Source: an uncultured Oscillospiraceae bacterium (GTDB lineage Bacteria > Bacillota > Clostridia > Oscillospirales > Oscillospiraceae). Taken from it: a stretch of DNA of 64,000 bases. The notes under the pieces were generated by a model that was not told the DNA's origin, did no database searches, and saw only the letters and a list, made by a program, of their open reading frames with translations. Shown piece by piece: positions 40,897-49,165 of this stretch; the stretch's first letter is position 1; each line of letters opens with the position of its first letter. Location: NCBI GenBank assembly GCA_910587395.1, contig CAJULJ010000006.1, forward strand, positions 1-64,000. The letters are read 5' to 3'. The position numbers were made by a program, and so were the translations under genes.

Positions 40897-41708
40897 CGTC
40901 CTAATTCCTCCAGCGCCTGGGCCAGCTGCTCCTCATTGGGGGACTTGAAATGCCACTCCAGGCGGTCCTCCATGAACGACACGCCCTTGCCCTTCACCGT
41001 ATGGGCGATTACCGCCGTGGGCCGAGGGTCGCCGTCCAGCCCCGCCTCAGAAAAAAGCTCCTCCAGCGCGGCGTAATCGTGTCCGTTTACATCCACGGCG
41101 CGGCAGCCGAAGGCCCGGAATTTTTCGGCAAGGTCTCCCATATTCAGCACCTGCTCGTCGTATCCATATGCCTGAAGGCGGTTGCGGTCCACAATCATCA
41201 CCAGGTTGTTCAGCGCAAACCGGGCCGCCAGCATGGCCGCTTCCCACACGCTTCCCTCGTTGCACTCTCCGTCCCCCATCAGCACAAAGACCCGGCCGGA
41301 CAACCCCTGGAGCTTTTTGGCGTAAGCGATTCCCGTGCCTAAATTCGCGCCATGCCCCAGCGAGCCCGCCGACATCTCCACCCCCGGAACGACAAACCGC
41401 CGGGTGTGGCCCGCGTAATTTCCCCCATCGGCCACGTGGAGCGCCAAATCGTCCATCGGAATCAGCCCCGCATAGGCCAGCGTGGTGTAAAAGGTGGCCG
41501 CGATATGTCCTTTGCTCAGCAGAAACACGTTCCGATTCGGATCATCCAAATGCTCCGGCGTCAAGCCTAATATTTTTGTATACAGCACGGCCAAAATATC
41601 CGCCGACGAATAGCCGCCCCCAATGTGGGAGTCCCGAGTGCGGCACAGCGTCTCTGCCGCGCTCATCCGAACCGCGCGGGCAAATTCCGCCGGATTTTCA
41701 ATCCTCAT
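40893..41708 (-). CDS. Transketolase-like enzyme, N-terminal subunit
   Basis: A 271-residue protein with the thiamine-diphosphate-binding domain: LLSKGHIAATFYTTLAYAG, AGSLGHGANLGTGIAYAKK and the GDGECNEGSVWEAAMLAARF metal-diphosphate motif, with GKGVSFMED later. It is complete for its half and pairs with the C-terminal subunit encoded by the next, overlapping gene. No further gene is seen in the 110 bases between it and glf. Confidence 0.88.
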   Translation of the reverse strand: MRIENPAEFARAVRMSAAETLCRTRDSHIGGGYSSADILAVLYTKILGLTPEHLDDPNRNVFLLSKGHIAATFYTTLAYAGLIPMDDLALHVADGGNYAGHTRRFVVPGVEMSAGSLGHGANLGTGIAYAKKLQGLSGRVFVLMGDGECNEGSVWEAAMLAARFALNNLVMIVDRNRLQAYGYDEQVLNMGDLAEKFRAFGCRAVDVNGHDYAALEELFSEAGLDGDPRPTAVIAHTVKGKGVSFMEDRLEWHFKSPNEEQLAQALEELGR

Positions 41709-41818
41709 ACCGTTTCCCTCTTTACCGTGAATTTTGATTTGCCGCGCCCATACCGCAATGCCGACGGGCGGGCGGCCGCGTCATGCCGGACGGGCGGAGG
41801 TTCCTCTCCGGCGCGTGC

Positions 41819-42958
41819 TCAATTCAGCAGCTCTCCGCAAACGTTCAGCGCCCGTTCCAACGCATGGTCCATATTATAATACTTGAAATCCGCCAGCCGG
41901 CCGCAGCAGATCAGATTTGGAACCCGGTCCGCCAATTCTCGATACTTCTTGTACCGCTCCTGGCTCTCCGCCGTCAAAACAGGGTAATACGGCTCCATTC
42001 TCTCCCCCGCCTTGTAGGGGAGTGGATACTCCAGCGCGTAGCTGCTCCCAGCTCCGTTTTGGATCGGAAGCTTTTTGTACTCGGTGATTCGCGTATAGCC
42101 CTCCGCCTGTGGATAGGCCACGACCGCTTCGGGCTGTATGCTGTCCTCCTCCGTGTACCTCCACTCAAACCGCACCGAGCGATAGGGCAGGTCCCCATAA
42201 ATCCGTCCAAACAATTCATCCAGCGCGCCGGTGTAAATAACCGGCCCGTCATAGCGGGTCCCGTCCAAAAAGAGGCGGTCGTCACGCACGGACAGCCGAT
42301 CCAGCGCCTCAACGCCCAGGCGTACGCTGATGCCCGGATGATCCAGCAGGCGCTCAAAAAATGCTGTAAAGGAATGCTCCGGCAGAATCTGATAACGATG
42401 CTCCAGATAGTCCTCATCGTAGGAAAGCCTGAGCGGCACCCGCTTCAGAACGCTCGGGTCGATCTCGTCCGGCGGCACTCCCCACTGCTTGGCGGTATAG
42501 GGCGCAACGTCATTTTTGAATAAAAACTCCGCATACTCTCTTATGTCGGCGTCCGAGTGCGTCAGTATTTCAGTGATCGTCACCGTTTTTCTCCCGCCGA
42601 ACGCGCGCTCCAGTTTTTCCTTCAGCAGCGCCGCCTGCTCCGGAGGATAGAACATGTCGATTGTCGCAAAATTAAACGGCATCGGCACGTATCTGCCGTC
42701 CCATACGGCTCCGCTTTTTACCACATATTTTTGCCACTGCTCGAATTGGAGCATATAGTCATAAAGCTCCTTCTTCGAGGTAAAGAAAATATGCGGACCA
42801 TATTTCTGCACCAAAAATCCATGCTCGTCTATGTAGTCGTACATATTTCCGCCGATGTGATCTCTGCGGTCCCAGATTTCAACCTGCGCCCCGCTCTGCG
42901 CCAGCTCACGCGCGATGACCGCGCCGGTCAGACCGCAGCCGATGATCAAATGCTTCAT
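41819..42958 (-). CDS. glf: UDP-galactopyranose mutase
   Basis: A 379-residue flavoenzyme that converts UDP-galactopyranose to UDP-galactofuranose. LIIGCGLTGAVIARELAQSG is the FAD-binding motif, followed by RRDHIGGNMYD, QKYGPHIFFTSKKELYDYM and YTAKQWGVPPDEIDPSVLKR, all typical of Glf, and FKYYNMDHALERAL at the end. It indicates that galactofuranose is part of the glycan. ATG 42958 overlaps the RfbG stop (ATGA), with GGAG upstream. Confidence 0.96.
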   Translation of the reverse strand: MKHLIIGCGLTGAVIARELAQSGAQVEIWDRRDHIGGNMYDYIDEHGFLVQKYGPHIFFTSKKELYDYMLQFEQWQKYVVKSGAVWDGRYVPMPFNFATIDMFYPPEQAALLKEKLERAFGGRKTVTITEILTHSDADIREYAEFLFKNDVAPYTAKQWGVPPDEIDPSVLKRVPLRLSYDEDYLEHRYQILPEHSFTAFFERLLDHPGISVRLGVEALDRLSVRDDRLFLDGTRYDGPVIYTGALDELFGRIYGDLPYRSVRFEWRYTEEDSIQPEAVVAYPQAEGYTRITEYKKLPIQNGAGSSYALEYPLPYKAGERMEPYYPVLTAESQERYKKYRELADRVPNLICCGRLADFKYYNMDHALERALNVCGELLN

Positions 42959-44052
42959 AAGTTCCACTCCGCTTCTCTTTCAAAATATCCCCTGATTTGG
43001 CCCGCGCAGATCTGCCCTTCCGGGATGCCCGCCCGCTGCTGCTTGAAGAAGTCCACCACATGGCAAAGCATTTCTTCCGTTGTCAGCCTGGGCGCCCAGC
43101 CCAGCTCCCGCTTGGCTTTCGTAATGTCGAGCCCCAGCGTCCTGGATTCCTTCATCCCGCGCACGGGTTCCACCACATAATCTGTGTCACCATAATATTT
43201 CCGCATTTTCTCCAATATCCACAGAACATCTCGGATTCCGTCCAGCTCAGGCCCAATATTCCACTGGCCGGAATACCGTTCCGGTGTTTGATACATGAGC
43301 CGCCCGACCGCCAGATATCCGTTCAGCGCATCCAGCACGGACTGCCAGGGGCGAGTTTGGCGCGGATTGCGAAGCTCCACCTTTCTGCCGCCGGCAATCG
43401 CGTTTAAAATCGAAGGAATCAGCCGGGATTCCACGTGGTCTCCCCCGCCCAGCACATTGCTGGCGCGCACGGTGGATATCCCCACCATGCGCTCCGCTGT
43501 TTGCAGGTAGGACCGCTTATAGGCTTCGGCAATGTATTCCGTACAGGTCTTTCCGCTGGAATATGCGTCGTCTCCGCCCAAGGGATCTGTTTCCCGGTAG
43601 ACCGCACCGTCCCCCTTGTTCAGATATACCTTGTCCGTTGTCGCAATGACCACGCTTTTCACATCCGGGCACTGGCGCACCGCTTCCAGCAGGTTTACCG
43701 TACCCATTACGTTGGTTTCATAGGTGTACCTGGGCCGCTCAAAGCAGCTCCTCATGGGAACCTGCGCGGCCAAATGGAACACAATCTCCGGCCGCGCGCG
43801 CAGCATCGCGTCAAGCAGGGACTCATGATCCCGCACATCCCCGATTACGCCGCGCAGCATCGCCCCGCCGTCCATCTTCTCAAACAGGCATCCCTTTTCC
43901 GGCGGCAGCGCATAGCCGGCCGCTTCCGCGCCCAACTCGTGAAGAACAGCCGTCAGCCAGGCGCCTTTAAATCCCGTATGCCCAGTCAGGAAAACGCGCT
44001 TCCCCCGATAGAACGCCATGTTGGCCAAGGTGCAATCATCCATTTTATTCAT
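42955..44052 (-). CDS. rfbG: CDP-glucose 4,6-dehydratase
   Basis: A 365-residue short-chain dehydrogenase-type dehydratase. VFLTGHTGFKGAWLTAVL is the RfbG-specific form of the NAD loop; FHLAAQVPMRSCFERP, SVVIATTDKVYLNK and DAYSSGKTCTEYI hold the catalytic residues; TVRASNVLGGGDHVESRLIP follows. It turns CDP-glucose into CDP-4-keto-6-deoxyglucose, the second step of CDP-3,6-dideoxyhexose synthesis. RfbF and RfbH are encoded nearby. Confidence 0.92.
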   Translation of the reverse strand: MNKMDDCTLANMAFYRGKRVFLTGHTGFKGAWLTAVLHELGAEAAGYALPPEKGCLFEKMDGGAMLRGVIGDVRDHESLLDAMLRARPEIVFHLAAQVPMRSCFERPRYTYETNVMGTVNLLEAVRQCPDVKSVVIATTDKVYLNKGDGAVYRETDPLGGDDAYSSGKTCTEYIAEAYKRSYLQTAERMVGISTVRASNVLGGGDHVESRLIPSILNAIAGGRKVELRNPRQTRPWQSVLDALNGYLAVGRLMYQTPERYSGQWNIGPELDGIRDVLWILEKMRKYYGDTDYVVEPVRGMKESRTLGLDITKAKRELGWAPRLTTEEMLCHVVDFFKQQRAGIPEGQICAGQIRGYFEREAEWNL

Positions 44053-44063
44053 TGCGCCGGGCC

Positions 44064-45758
44064 TCAGTCCAAAAACGGGGCCAAATCATCAAATTCAGCT
44101 GCCTTCAAGCTTCCGTCCGGCATAACCCGGGACGCGATCCTCGGGGCCAGCGGTCCAAACTCTTCCGTAATCACTTCACAAATAACGGGCCCCTCCGCCG
44201 CCAGGACCCGCCTGATTTTCTGCGGGATGTCGTCTCCATATTGAATCCGCTCCCACGCCAGTCCATAGGCCTGCGCGACACGGCAGAAATCGGGCATCGT
44301 TACGCCGCTGTCCGGGCCAACGCCGAGAAAACGGTCGTTCATGTAATTATGCTGGTTGTGCCGGATGAGCATGTATCCGTTGTTTTTGTAAATAAACAGC
44401 TTCACCGGCAGCCGGTAATGCTTCAACGTGGCAAATTCCTGAATGTTCATAGACGCGCTTCCATCCCCGGTCAGCGCGATCACAGGGGCCATCGCGCCCA
44501 TGGAGCCGGCCCAAAAGCCCATGCAGGAAAGGCCGCCGGAGATCAGGTATTTCTGCCCCTTTTTGAGATGCCAGGTTTGGGACACAACATTACAGACGCT
44601 GCCGGTATCCACCGTAATGACGGCGTCCTCCGGCGCGTTTTCTGTCAAAAGCTGCGTGAAGTAGTAGGAGTTCAACGGGTCCTGCCCCCTGTATTCCGGC
44701 TGAACGACAGGATATTTTTCCCGCAGCTCCCGACAGTGATTCGCCCAGCCGTCGCTGTCGGCGCGGGGGCAGTCTCGCAGCGCGTCGGCAAATCGCGCGG
44801 CGCTCGTGCGGATCTTGATATCAATTGGAACGTCAGGCTTATCCAGCTCCCTGCCGTCGATATCCACCTGAATTTTGACCGCGTTCTGAGCAAACCGCTT
44901 TGGATAATACCCAATCGTTGCCACAGAAAGCCTGCACCCCAACACCAGCAGCAGGTCCGCCTGCTGAATTGCAAAATGGGCGGCTCGCTGGCCGTAAGAG
45001 CCGGGCCGCCCCACATAATAGGGATCGTCCGACTGTATGCAGCCAATTCCCATTCTGGACGTGACGACAGGGATATGCAGGCGGCGGCTCAAATCCGTGA
45101 TGATTTTTTGCTCCGCGCCGCCCCCCGCCAGAATGAGGGGTTTCCTGGATTTTTTGATCAGCTCAAATATGCGGGCTCTGTCAATGGGGTCATACTCCTC
45201 GGAGGGAGGAACAAACCCGGCCATATCAGCGGGGATCTGCTTATTCTGAATATCCACGGGAATATCCAGCCACACCGGCCCCCTGCGTCCGTTGACCGCC
45301 TCATAACAGGCCCGCTCCAGGCAATAACGGATATCCGCCGGGTCCATCACCGCCGCAAAATACTTTGTAATCGGCGTGACAACCGGCTCCAGATCAAGGC
45401 TTTGCGTTCCGTGCTGCCGTATGCCGGTGGCCTGTTCATAGCGCAGCAGGGCCGACGACGCCTGCCCGGATATGACGAGGACGGAGCTGGAGTCCGTATA
45501 GGCCTGCGCCACTCCGGTGATCGCGTTCGTTGCACCCGGTCCTATGGTGACCAGCGCCGCGCCAAGACCGCGGCTGACCCGCGCATTGATATCCGCGGAC
45601 ATGACCGCCGCCTGCTCATGGTGGCAGCACACCGCTTGAAGCTCCTGATTTCGGTACAGCGCATCGGTCAGCCACATGGACGAGCTGCCGGATACCATAA
45701 ATACCGTATTCAGCCCCTTCCGCGCAAGAAAGTCAAAGATGTATTCAGAAACCGTCAC
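44064..45758 (-). CDS. TPP-dependent acetolactate-synthase-like enzyme, YerE-like
   Basis: A 564-residue thiamine-diphosphate enzyme of the IlvB family. Glu48 in CCHHEQAAV activates the cofactor, GDGSASMNIQEFATLKHYRL and YKNNGYMLIRHNQ bind TPP and metal, and the middle domain is complete. No small regulatory subunit gene is present. Placed between rfbG and rfbH, it matches the context of YerE, which adds an acetyl branch from pyruvate to C4 of a CDP-4-keto-3,6-dideoxy sugar on the way to yersiniose. Ordinary acetolactate synthesis is the less likely alternative; ilvD lies about 8 kb away in another unit. Confidence 0.8.
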   Translation of the reverse strand: MTVSEYIFDFLARKGLNTVFMVSGSSSMWLTDALYRNQELQAVCCHHEQAAVMSADINARVSRGLGAALVTIGPGATNAITGVAQAYTDSSSVLVISGQASSALLRYEQATGIRQHGTQSLDLEPVVTPITKYFAAVMDPADIRYCLERACYEAVNGRRGPVWLDIPVDIQNKQIPADMAGFVPPSEEYDPIDRARIFELIKKSRKPLILAGGGAEQKIITDLSRRLHIPVVTSRMGIGCIQSDDPYYVGRPGSYGQRAAHFAIQQADLLLVLGCRLSVATIGYYPKRFAQNAVKIQVDIDGRELDKPDVPIDIKIRTSAARFADALRDCPRADSDGWANHCRELREKYPVVQPEYRGQDPLNSYYFTQLLTENAPEDAVITVDTGSVCNVVSQTWHLKKGQKYLISGGLSCMGFWAGSMGAMAPVIALTGDGSASMNIQEFATLKHYRLPVKLFIYKNNGYMLIRHNQHNYMNDRFLGVGPDSGVTMPDFCRVAQAYGLAWERIQYGDDIPQKIRRVLAAEGPVICEVITEEFGPLAPRIASRVMPDGSLKAAEFDDLAPFLD

Positions 45759-45843
45759 CGCTTTGGGTCACCTCATTTCAAACGTGGTTTTCCCGGGAAA
45801 TATTCAGCCGTTCCCGCTGTCATCGGGCCGCCGCCCCCGCGGC

Positions 45844-47184
45844 TCAAGCCGACACCGCCTGAATAATCAGCTTCGCCACATGATCGATCATCTCAGCGGT
45901 CAGCCCAGGGTATACGCCAACCCAGAAGGCGTCCCGCATGATGCGGTCTGTGTTTTCCAGCCTTCCAACCACCCGATAGCCGGTCCCGCTTTTCCGCATT
46001 TCGTCAAAGCAGGGATGCCGGAGCAGATTCCCGCTGAACAGCATGCGGGTCTGAACGCCGTTCTCCTCCAAGCCGCGCACAACACGTTCCCGGCTCACCC
46101 CTTCCCGGCAGGTCATCAGAAAACCGAACCAGCTTGGATCACTGCCCGGGGCGGGCTCCGGGAGAATCAGCTTATCCGCCACAGGCTCCAGCAGCGAGTG
46201 AAGCCTGGCCCAATTGTGCTTGCGGCGCTCAATGAAATCAGGAAGCTTTTTCAACTGTTCACAGCCAATGGCGGCCTGCATATCCGTCGCTTTCAGGTTA
46301 TAGCCCATATGGCTGTACACGTATTTGTGGTCATAGCCCGCCGGCAGCTCGCCGTATTGTCCGGCAAACCGGCGGCCGCAGAAATTGTCGTGCCCGGATG
46401 GACACACGCAGTCCCGCCCCCAGTCCCGGTAAGACAGGATGAGGCGGTGGAGCAGCGGGTCATTGGTATAGACGCATCCGCCCTCCCCCATGGTGATGTG
46501 GTGGGGCGGATAAAAGCTGGACGTGCCGATATCGCCGACAGTCCCCGTCAGGCGGGTCTGGCCATCCAGCAGGCAGGCGCTGCCCAGCGCGTCGCAGTTA
46601 TCCTCGATCAGCCAGAGCCGGTGCCGGCCGCAGAAAGACTTCACCGCCGCCAAATCAAAGGGATTGCCCAATGTATGGGCCAGAATGACCGCTTTTGACC
46701 TTTCGCTCAAGGCCGCCTCCAGCATCGACGCGTCGATGTTATACTGGGGGATCGTCACATCGACAAAGACCGGGACGGCGCCGTACTGGACAACAGGCGC
46801 CACCGTGGTCGGAAACGCCGCCGCCACGGTGATCACCTCATCACCGGGCTTGATCCGGCGTTCCCCCAGCTCGGGCGCCGTCAGCGCGGAAAACGCAATC
46901 AGGTTGGCGGAGGACCCGCTGTTGACCAGGCTGGCGAATCGCACGCCCAGATATTCCGCGAACCCGCGCTCGAATTCCTCCGCAAAGCGTCCCGCCGTCA
47001 GCCAGAAATCCAGCGCCGAGTCAACCAAGGCACACATCTCTTTTTCATCGAACACACGCCCGGCGTAAGAAACCCGCTCTCCCGCCTTAAACGGCGTACC
47101 GCGCTCCTGATATGCGTGGTAATATTCCGCGACAGCAGTCAAGATTTCGCGGCGGGCCTCCTGCTCATCCTTCCATTTCGGCAT
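45844..47184 (-). CDS. rfbH: CDP-4-keto-6-deoxyglucose 3-dehydrase (E1)
   Basis: A 446-residue PMP-dependent iron-sulfur enzyme. In place of the Schiff-base Lys it has His228-His229 in SFYPPHHITMGEGG, the mark of RfbH/AscC. The cysteines in DWGRDCVCPSGHDNFCGRRF supply ligands for its 2Fe-2S cluster. LVNSGSSANLIAFSAL and IEDNCDALGS complete the aminotransferase fold. It removes the C3 hydroxyl from CDP-4-keto-6-deoxyglucose and needs an electron-delivering E3 partner, which is not seen in this window. ATG 47184 has GGAGGG upstream. Confidence 0.94.
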   Translation of the reverse strand: MPKWKDEQEARREILTAVAEYYHAYQERGTPFKAGERVSYAGRVFDEKEMCALVDSALDFWLTAGRFAEEFERGFAEYLGVRFASLVNSGSSANLIAFSALTAPELGERRIKPGDEVITVAAAFPTTVAPVVQYGAVPVFVDVTIPQYNIDASMLEAALSERSKAVILAHTLGNPFDLAAVKSFCGRHRLWLIEDNCDALGSACLLDGQTRLTGTVGDIGTSSFYPPHHITMGEGGCVYTNDPLLHRLILSYRDWGRDCVCPSGHDNFCGRRFAGQYGELPAGYDHKYVYSHMGYNLKATDMQAAIGCEQLKKLPDFIERRKHNWARLHSLLEPVADKLILPEPAPGSDPSWFGFLMTCREGVSRERVVRGLEENGVQTRMLFSGNLLRHPCFDEMRKSGTGYRVVGRLENTDRIMRDAFWVGVYPGLTAEMIDHVAKLIIQAVSA

Positions 47185-47257
47185 TTGATATCCCTCCAAT
47201 CATGTCGCCGCGGCTCCAATATGGCCGCGCTGGACACAGACTCCAGCAAAATGATTT

Positions 47258-48358
47258 TTAACCCCAGTCCGGAGAAAAGTTTTCCCCCAGCTGGAGGAAC
47301 GATGACCTCTGGTTCCAGTTGCAGTGAGAGGACTGATAGCAGCGCCGGCAGGGCGAATCCATACCCAGCGCGTCGTTGACCTTGGCCCGGTACTGCCGGA
47401 AGCAGTCGTCGTTCCACATATCCATAAAATCCCTTCCCATGTCAAAGGGAAAGAACTGAGCCGGCGTTGACATGCACGGGCGCACAATGCCGTCCGACCC
47501 AAGGAAAAAGTCCCGCCAGGACACAAAGCAGTCCTTATGCAAAGCGCCGCCGGCCGGGTCCTCGCCCTGCAGATACGGCAGCTTCAGCGTCACCCCAAGC
47601 TGTTCGCCCAGCTCCGCCGCGCTCTGGAACACATCCTCCACCTCCGCGCGGCGGTCCCAGAGGCATTCCTTCGCCATCTCCTCATCAAACGCGGTGAGGT
47701 AGACTACCTTCACCTCTTCCAGCCCAATATCCGCCGCCAGCCGGACCAGGCCGGGCAGCTCGTGCAAATTGGACCTCATCGCGCAGAACACGAAATTGAT
47801 GTATGGATAGTCCACGCCCAGCCGGCGCTGGGTCCGCTTGATATCCCGAAGGGATTTTGAAATGGCGTCCAGGTCGGAGCCGCGCCGTATTCGGGCGTTT
47901 GTCTCCGCAGTTGCCCCATCCACGCTGACCGCGAACACATCCACGCGGTTGTCAAAAATCGCGTTGTGCAGCCGGTCCAGGCGCATCCCGTTCGTACAAA
48001 AATAGATGCGCGCGTCGTGGCGGCCGACCAATTCCAGCATTTGAACAAAATCCGGATGGACCGTCGGCTCCCCCCACCCCATCAGCGTAACCTCTTCCAC
48101 CCTGTCCAGAAGCGGCTCGAAATAGCGCAGCCATTCCATATCAAACACCGTGGGCTTGAACTGCGCCGCGTTGCGCCCGCACATCACACAGTTGAGATTG
48201 CAGGCGTTCGTCAGCTCCAGCACCAGGCGGCGGGGTACGGAACTCAGCACGGTATGTCCCGCTTGAAGCTCCTTCAAATTCAAATCAGAGTTTTGCCGCT
48301 GCGCCGGGCTCAATGGGCGTCCCTGAAACAGATACTTGGTTTTCGCTCGTATAATCAT
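47258..48358 (-). CDS. Radical SAM/SPASM protein between rfbH and rfbF
   Basis: A 366-residue radical SAM enzyme: ELTNACNLNCVMCGRN holds the 4Fe-4S cysteines, VTLMGWGEPTVHPDFVQML and VFAVSVDGATAETNARIRRG follow the core fold. The C-terminal SPASM-type segment has cysteines in RPCMST, SPCRRCYQSSHC. Its place inside the CDP-sugar genes suggests it acts on that sugar or replaces another step. AAAGGAG precedes the ATG. No exact relative of known function is recognised. Confidence 0.83.
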   Translation of the reverse strand: MIIRAKTKYLFQGRPLSPAQRQNSDLNLKELQAGHTVLSSVPRRLVLELTNACNLNCVMCGRNAAQFKPTVFDMEWLRYFEPLLDRVEEVTLMGWGEPTVHPDFVQMLELVGRHDARIYFCTNGMRLDRLHNAIFDNRVDVFAVSVDGATAETNARIRRGSDLDAISKSLRDIKRTQRRLGVDYPYINFVFCAMRSNLHELPGLVRLAADIGLEEVKVVYLTAFDEEMAKECLWDRRAEVEDVFQSAAELGEQLGVTLKLPYLQGEDPAGGALHKDCFVSWRDFFLGSDGIVRPCMSTPAQFFPFDMGRDFMDMWNDDCFRQYRAKVNDALGMDSPCRRCYQSSHCNWNQRSSFLQLGENFSPDWG

Positions 48359-48376
48359 CGGTACCGCTCCTTTACT

Positions 48377-49156
48377 CTAGTCCCAAACCTTCCATGGCGC
48401 TTGTCCTGCCGCCCACAGCTTTTCCAAGGCGTGCTTTTCCCGAACCGTGTCCATGCACTGCCAGAAGCCCTCGTGCTTATAGGCCGTCAGCTGTCCCATC
48501 TGAGCCGCGGTTTCCAGCGGAGTCCGCTCTAATATTGTGTCATCACCGCCAATATAGTTCAGAAACTCCGGCTCACACACCATAAATCCGATGTTGATCA
48601 TATTTCCGTCGCCCTGGGTTTTTTCCCGAAACTCTTTGACGCCGCCATCCTCCGCGATGTCCAGGATTCCAAAGCGCTGACCCGCATTATAGGCGGAAAT
48701 TGTAACCATTTTCCTGTGTGACTGGTGGAATCTCAACAATTCGGCGAGGTTCAGATCCGATACGCCATCCCCATAGGTAAGCATGAAGGGAGCATTGCCA
48801 ATATAGTCCCGCACCCGCTTCACACGTCCTCCGGTCATGGTGTCGAGGCCTGTGTCCACCACCGTCACCCGCCACGGCTCCGAAACATTTCGGTGGATGG
48901 TCATCTCATTTTTCCCGTTCGTAAAATCATATGTAACATCCGAGGTATGCAGAAAATAATCGGCAAAATACTCTTTTATCACATGCTGCTTATACCCCGC
49001 GCAAATCACAAAGTCATTGAAACCATAATGGCTGTAAAGCTTCATAATGTGCCACAGAATCGGCATTCCGCCCAAATCCACCATGGGCTTAGGCTTGAAC
49101 TGGGATTCCTCCGAAATACGGGTGCCGAAACCGCCCGCCAAAAGGACGACTTTCAT
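48377..49156 (-). CDS. rfbF: Glucose-1-phosphate cytidylyltransferase
   Basis: A 259-residue nucleotidyltransferase: VVLLAGGFGTRISEESQFKP is the CTP loop, PMVDLGGMPILWHIMKLYSH and FVICAGYKQHVIKEYF are family hallmarks of RfbF, and LTYGDGVSDLNLAELL carries the metal-binding Asp. It forms CDP-glucose, the first committed step for the RfbG and RfbH reactions. Length and motifs match the family throughout. Confidence 0.95.
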   Translation of the reverse strand: MKVVLLAGGFGTRISEESQFKPKPMVDLGGMPILWHIMKLYSHYGFNDFVICAGYKQHVIKEYFADYFLHTSDVTYDFTNGKNEMTIHRNVSEPWRVTVVDTGLDTMTGGRVKRVRDYIGNAPFMLTYGDGVSDLNLAELLRFHQSHRKMVTISAYNAGQRFGILDIAEDGGVKEFREKTQGDGNMINIGFMVCEPEFLNYIGGDDTILERTPLETAAQMGQLTAYKHEGFWQCMDTVREKHALEKLWAAGQAPWKVWD

Positions 49157-49165
49157 ATTACGAAA

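Noticed and set aside
34678..45758. The YerE-like TPP enzyme and ilvD as one branched-chain amino acid operon
   Set aside because: They are about 8 kb apart with glycan genes between, ilvD has its own promoter, and there is no acetolactate synthase small subunit or ilvC.
44052..45866. A 604-codon plus-strand frame opposite the YerE-like gene
   Set aside because: Arg/His/Pro-rich translation with no recognisable motif; it is a shadow of the minus-strand gene.
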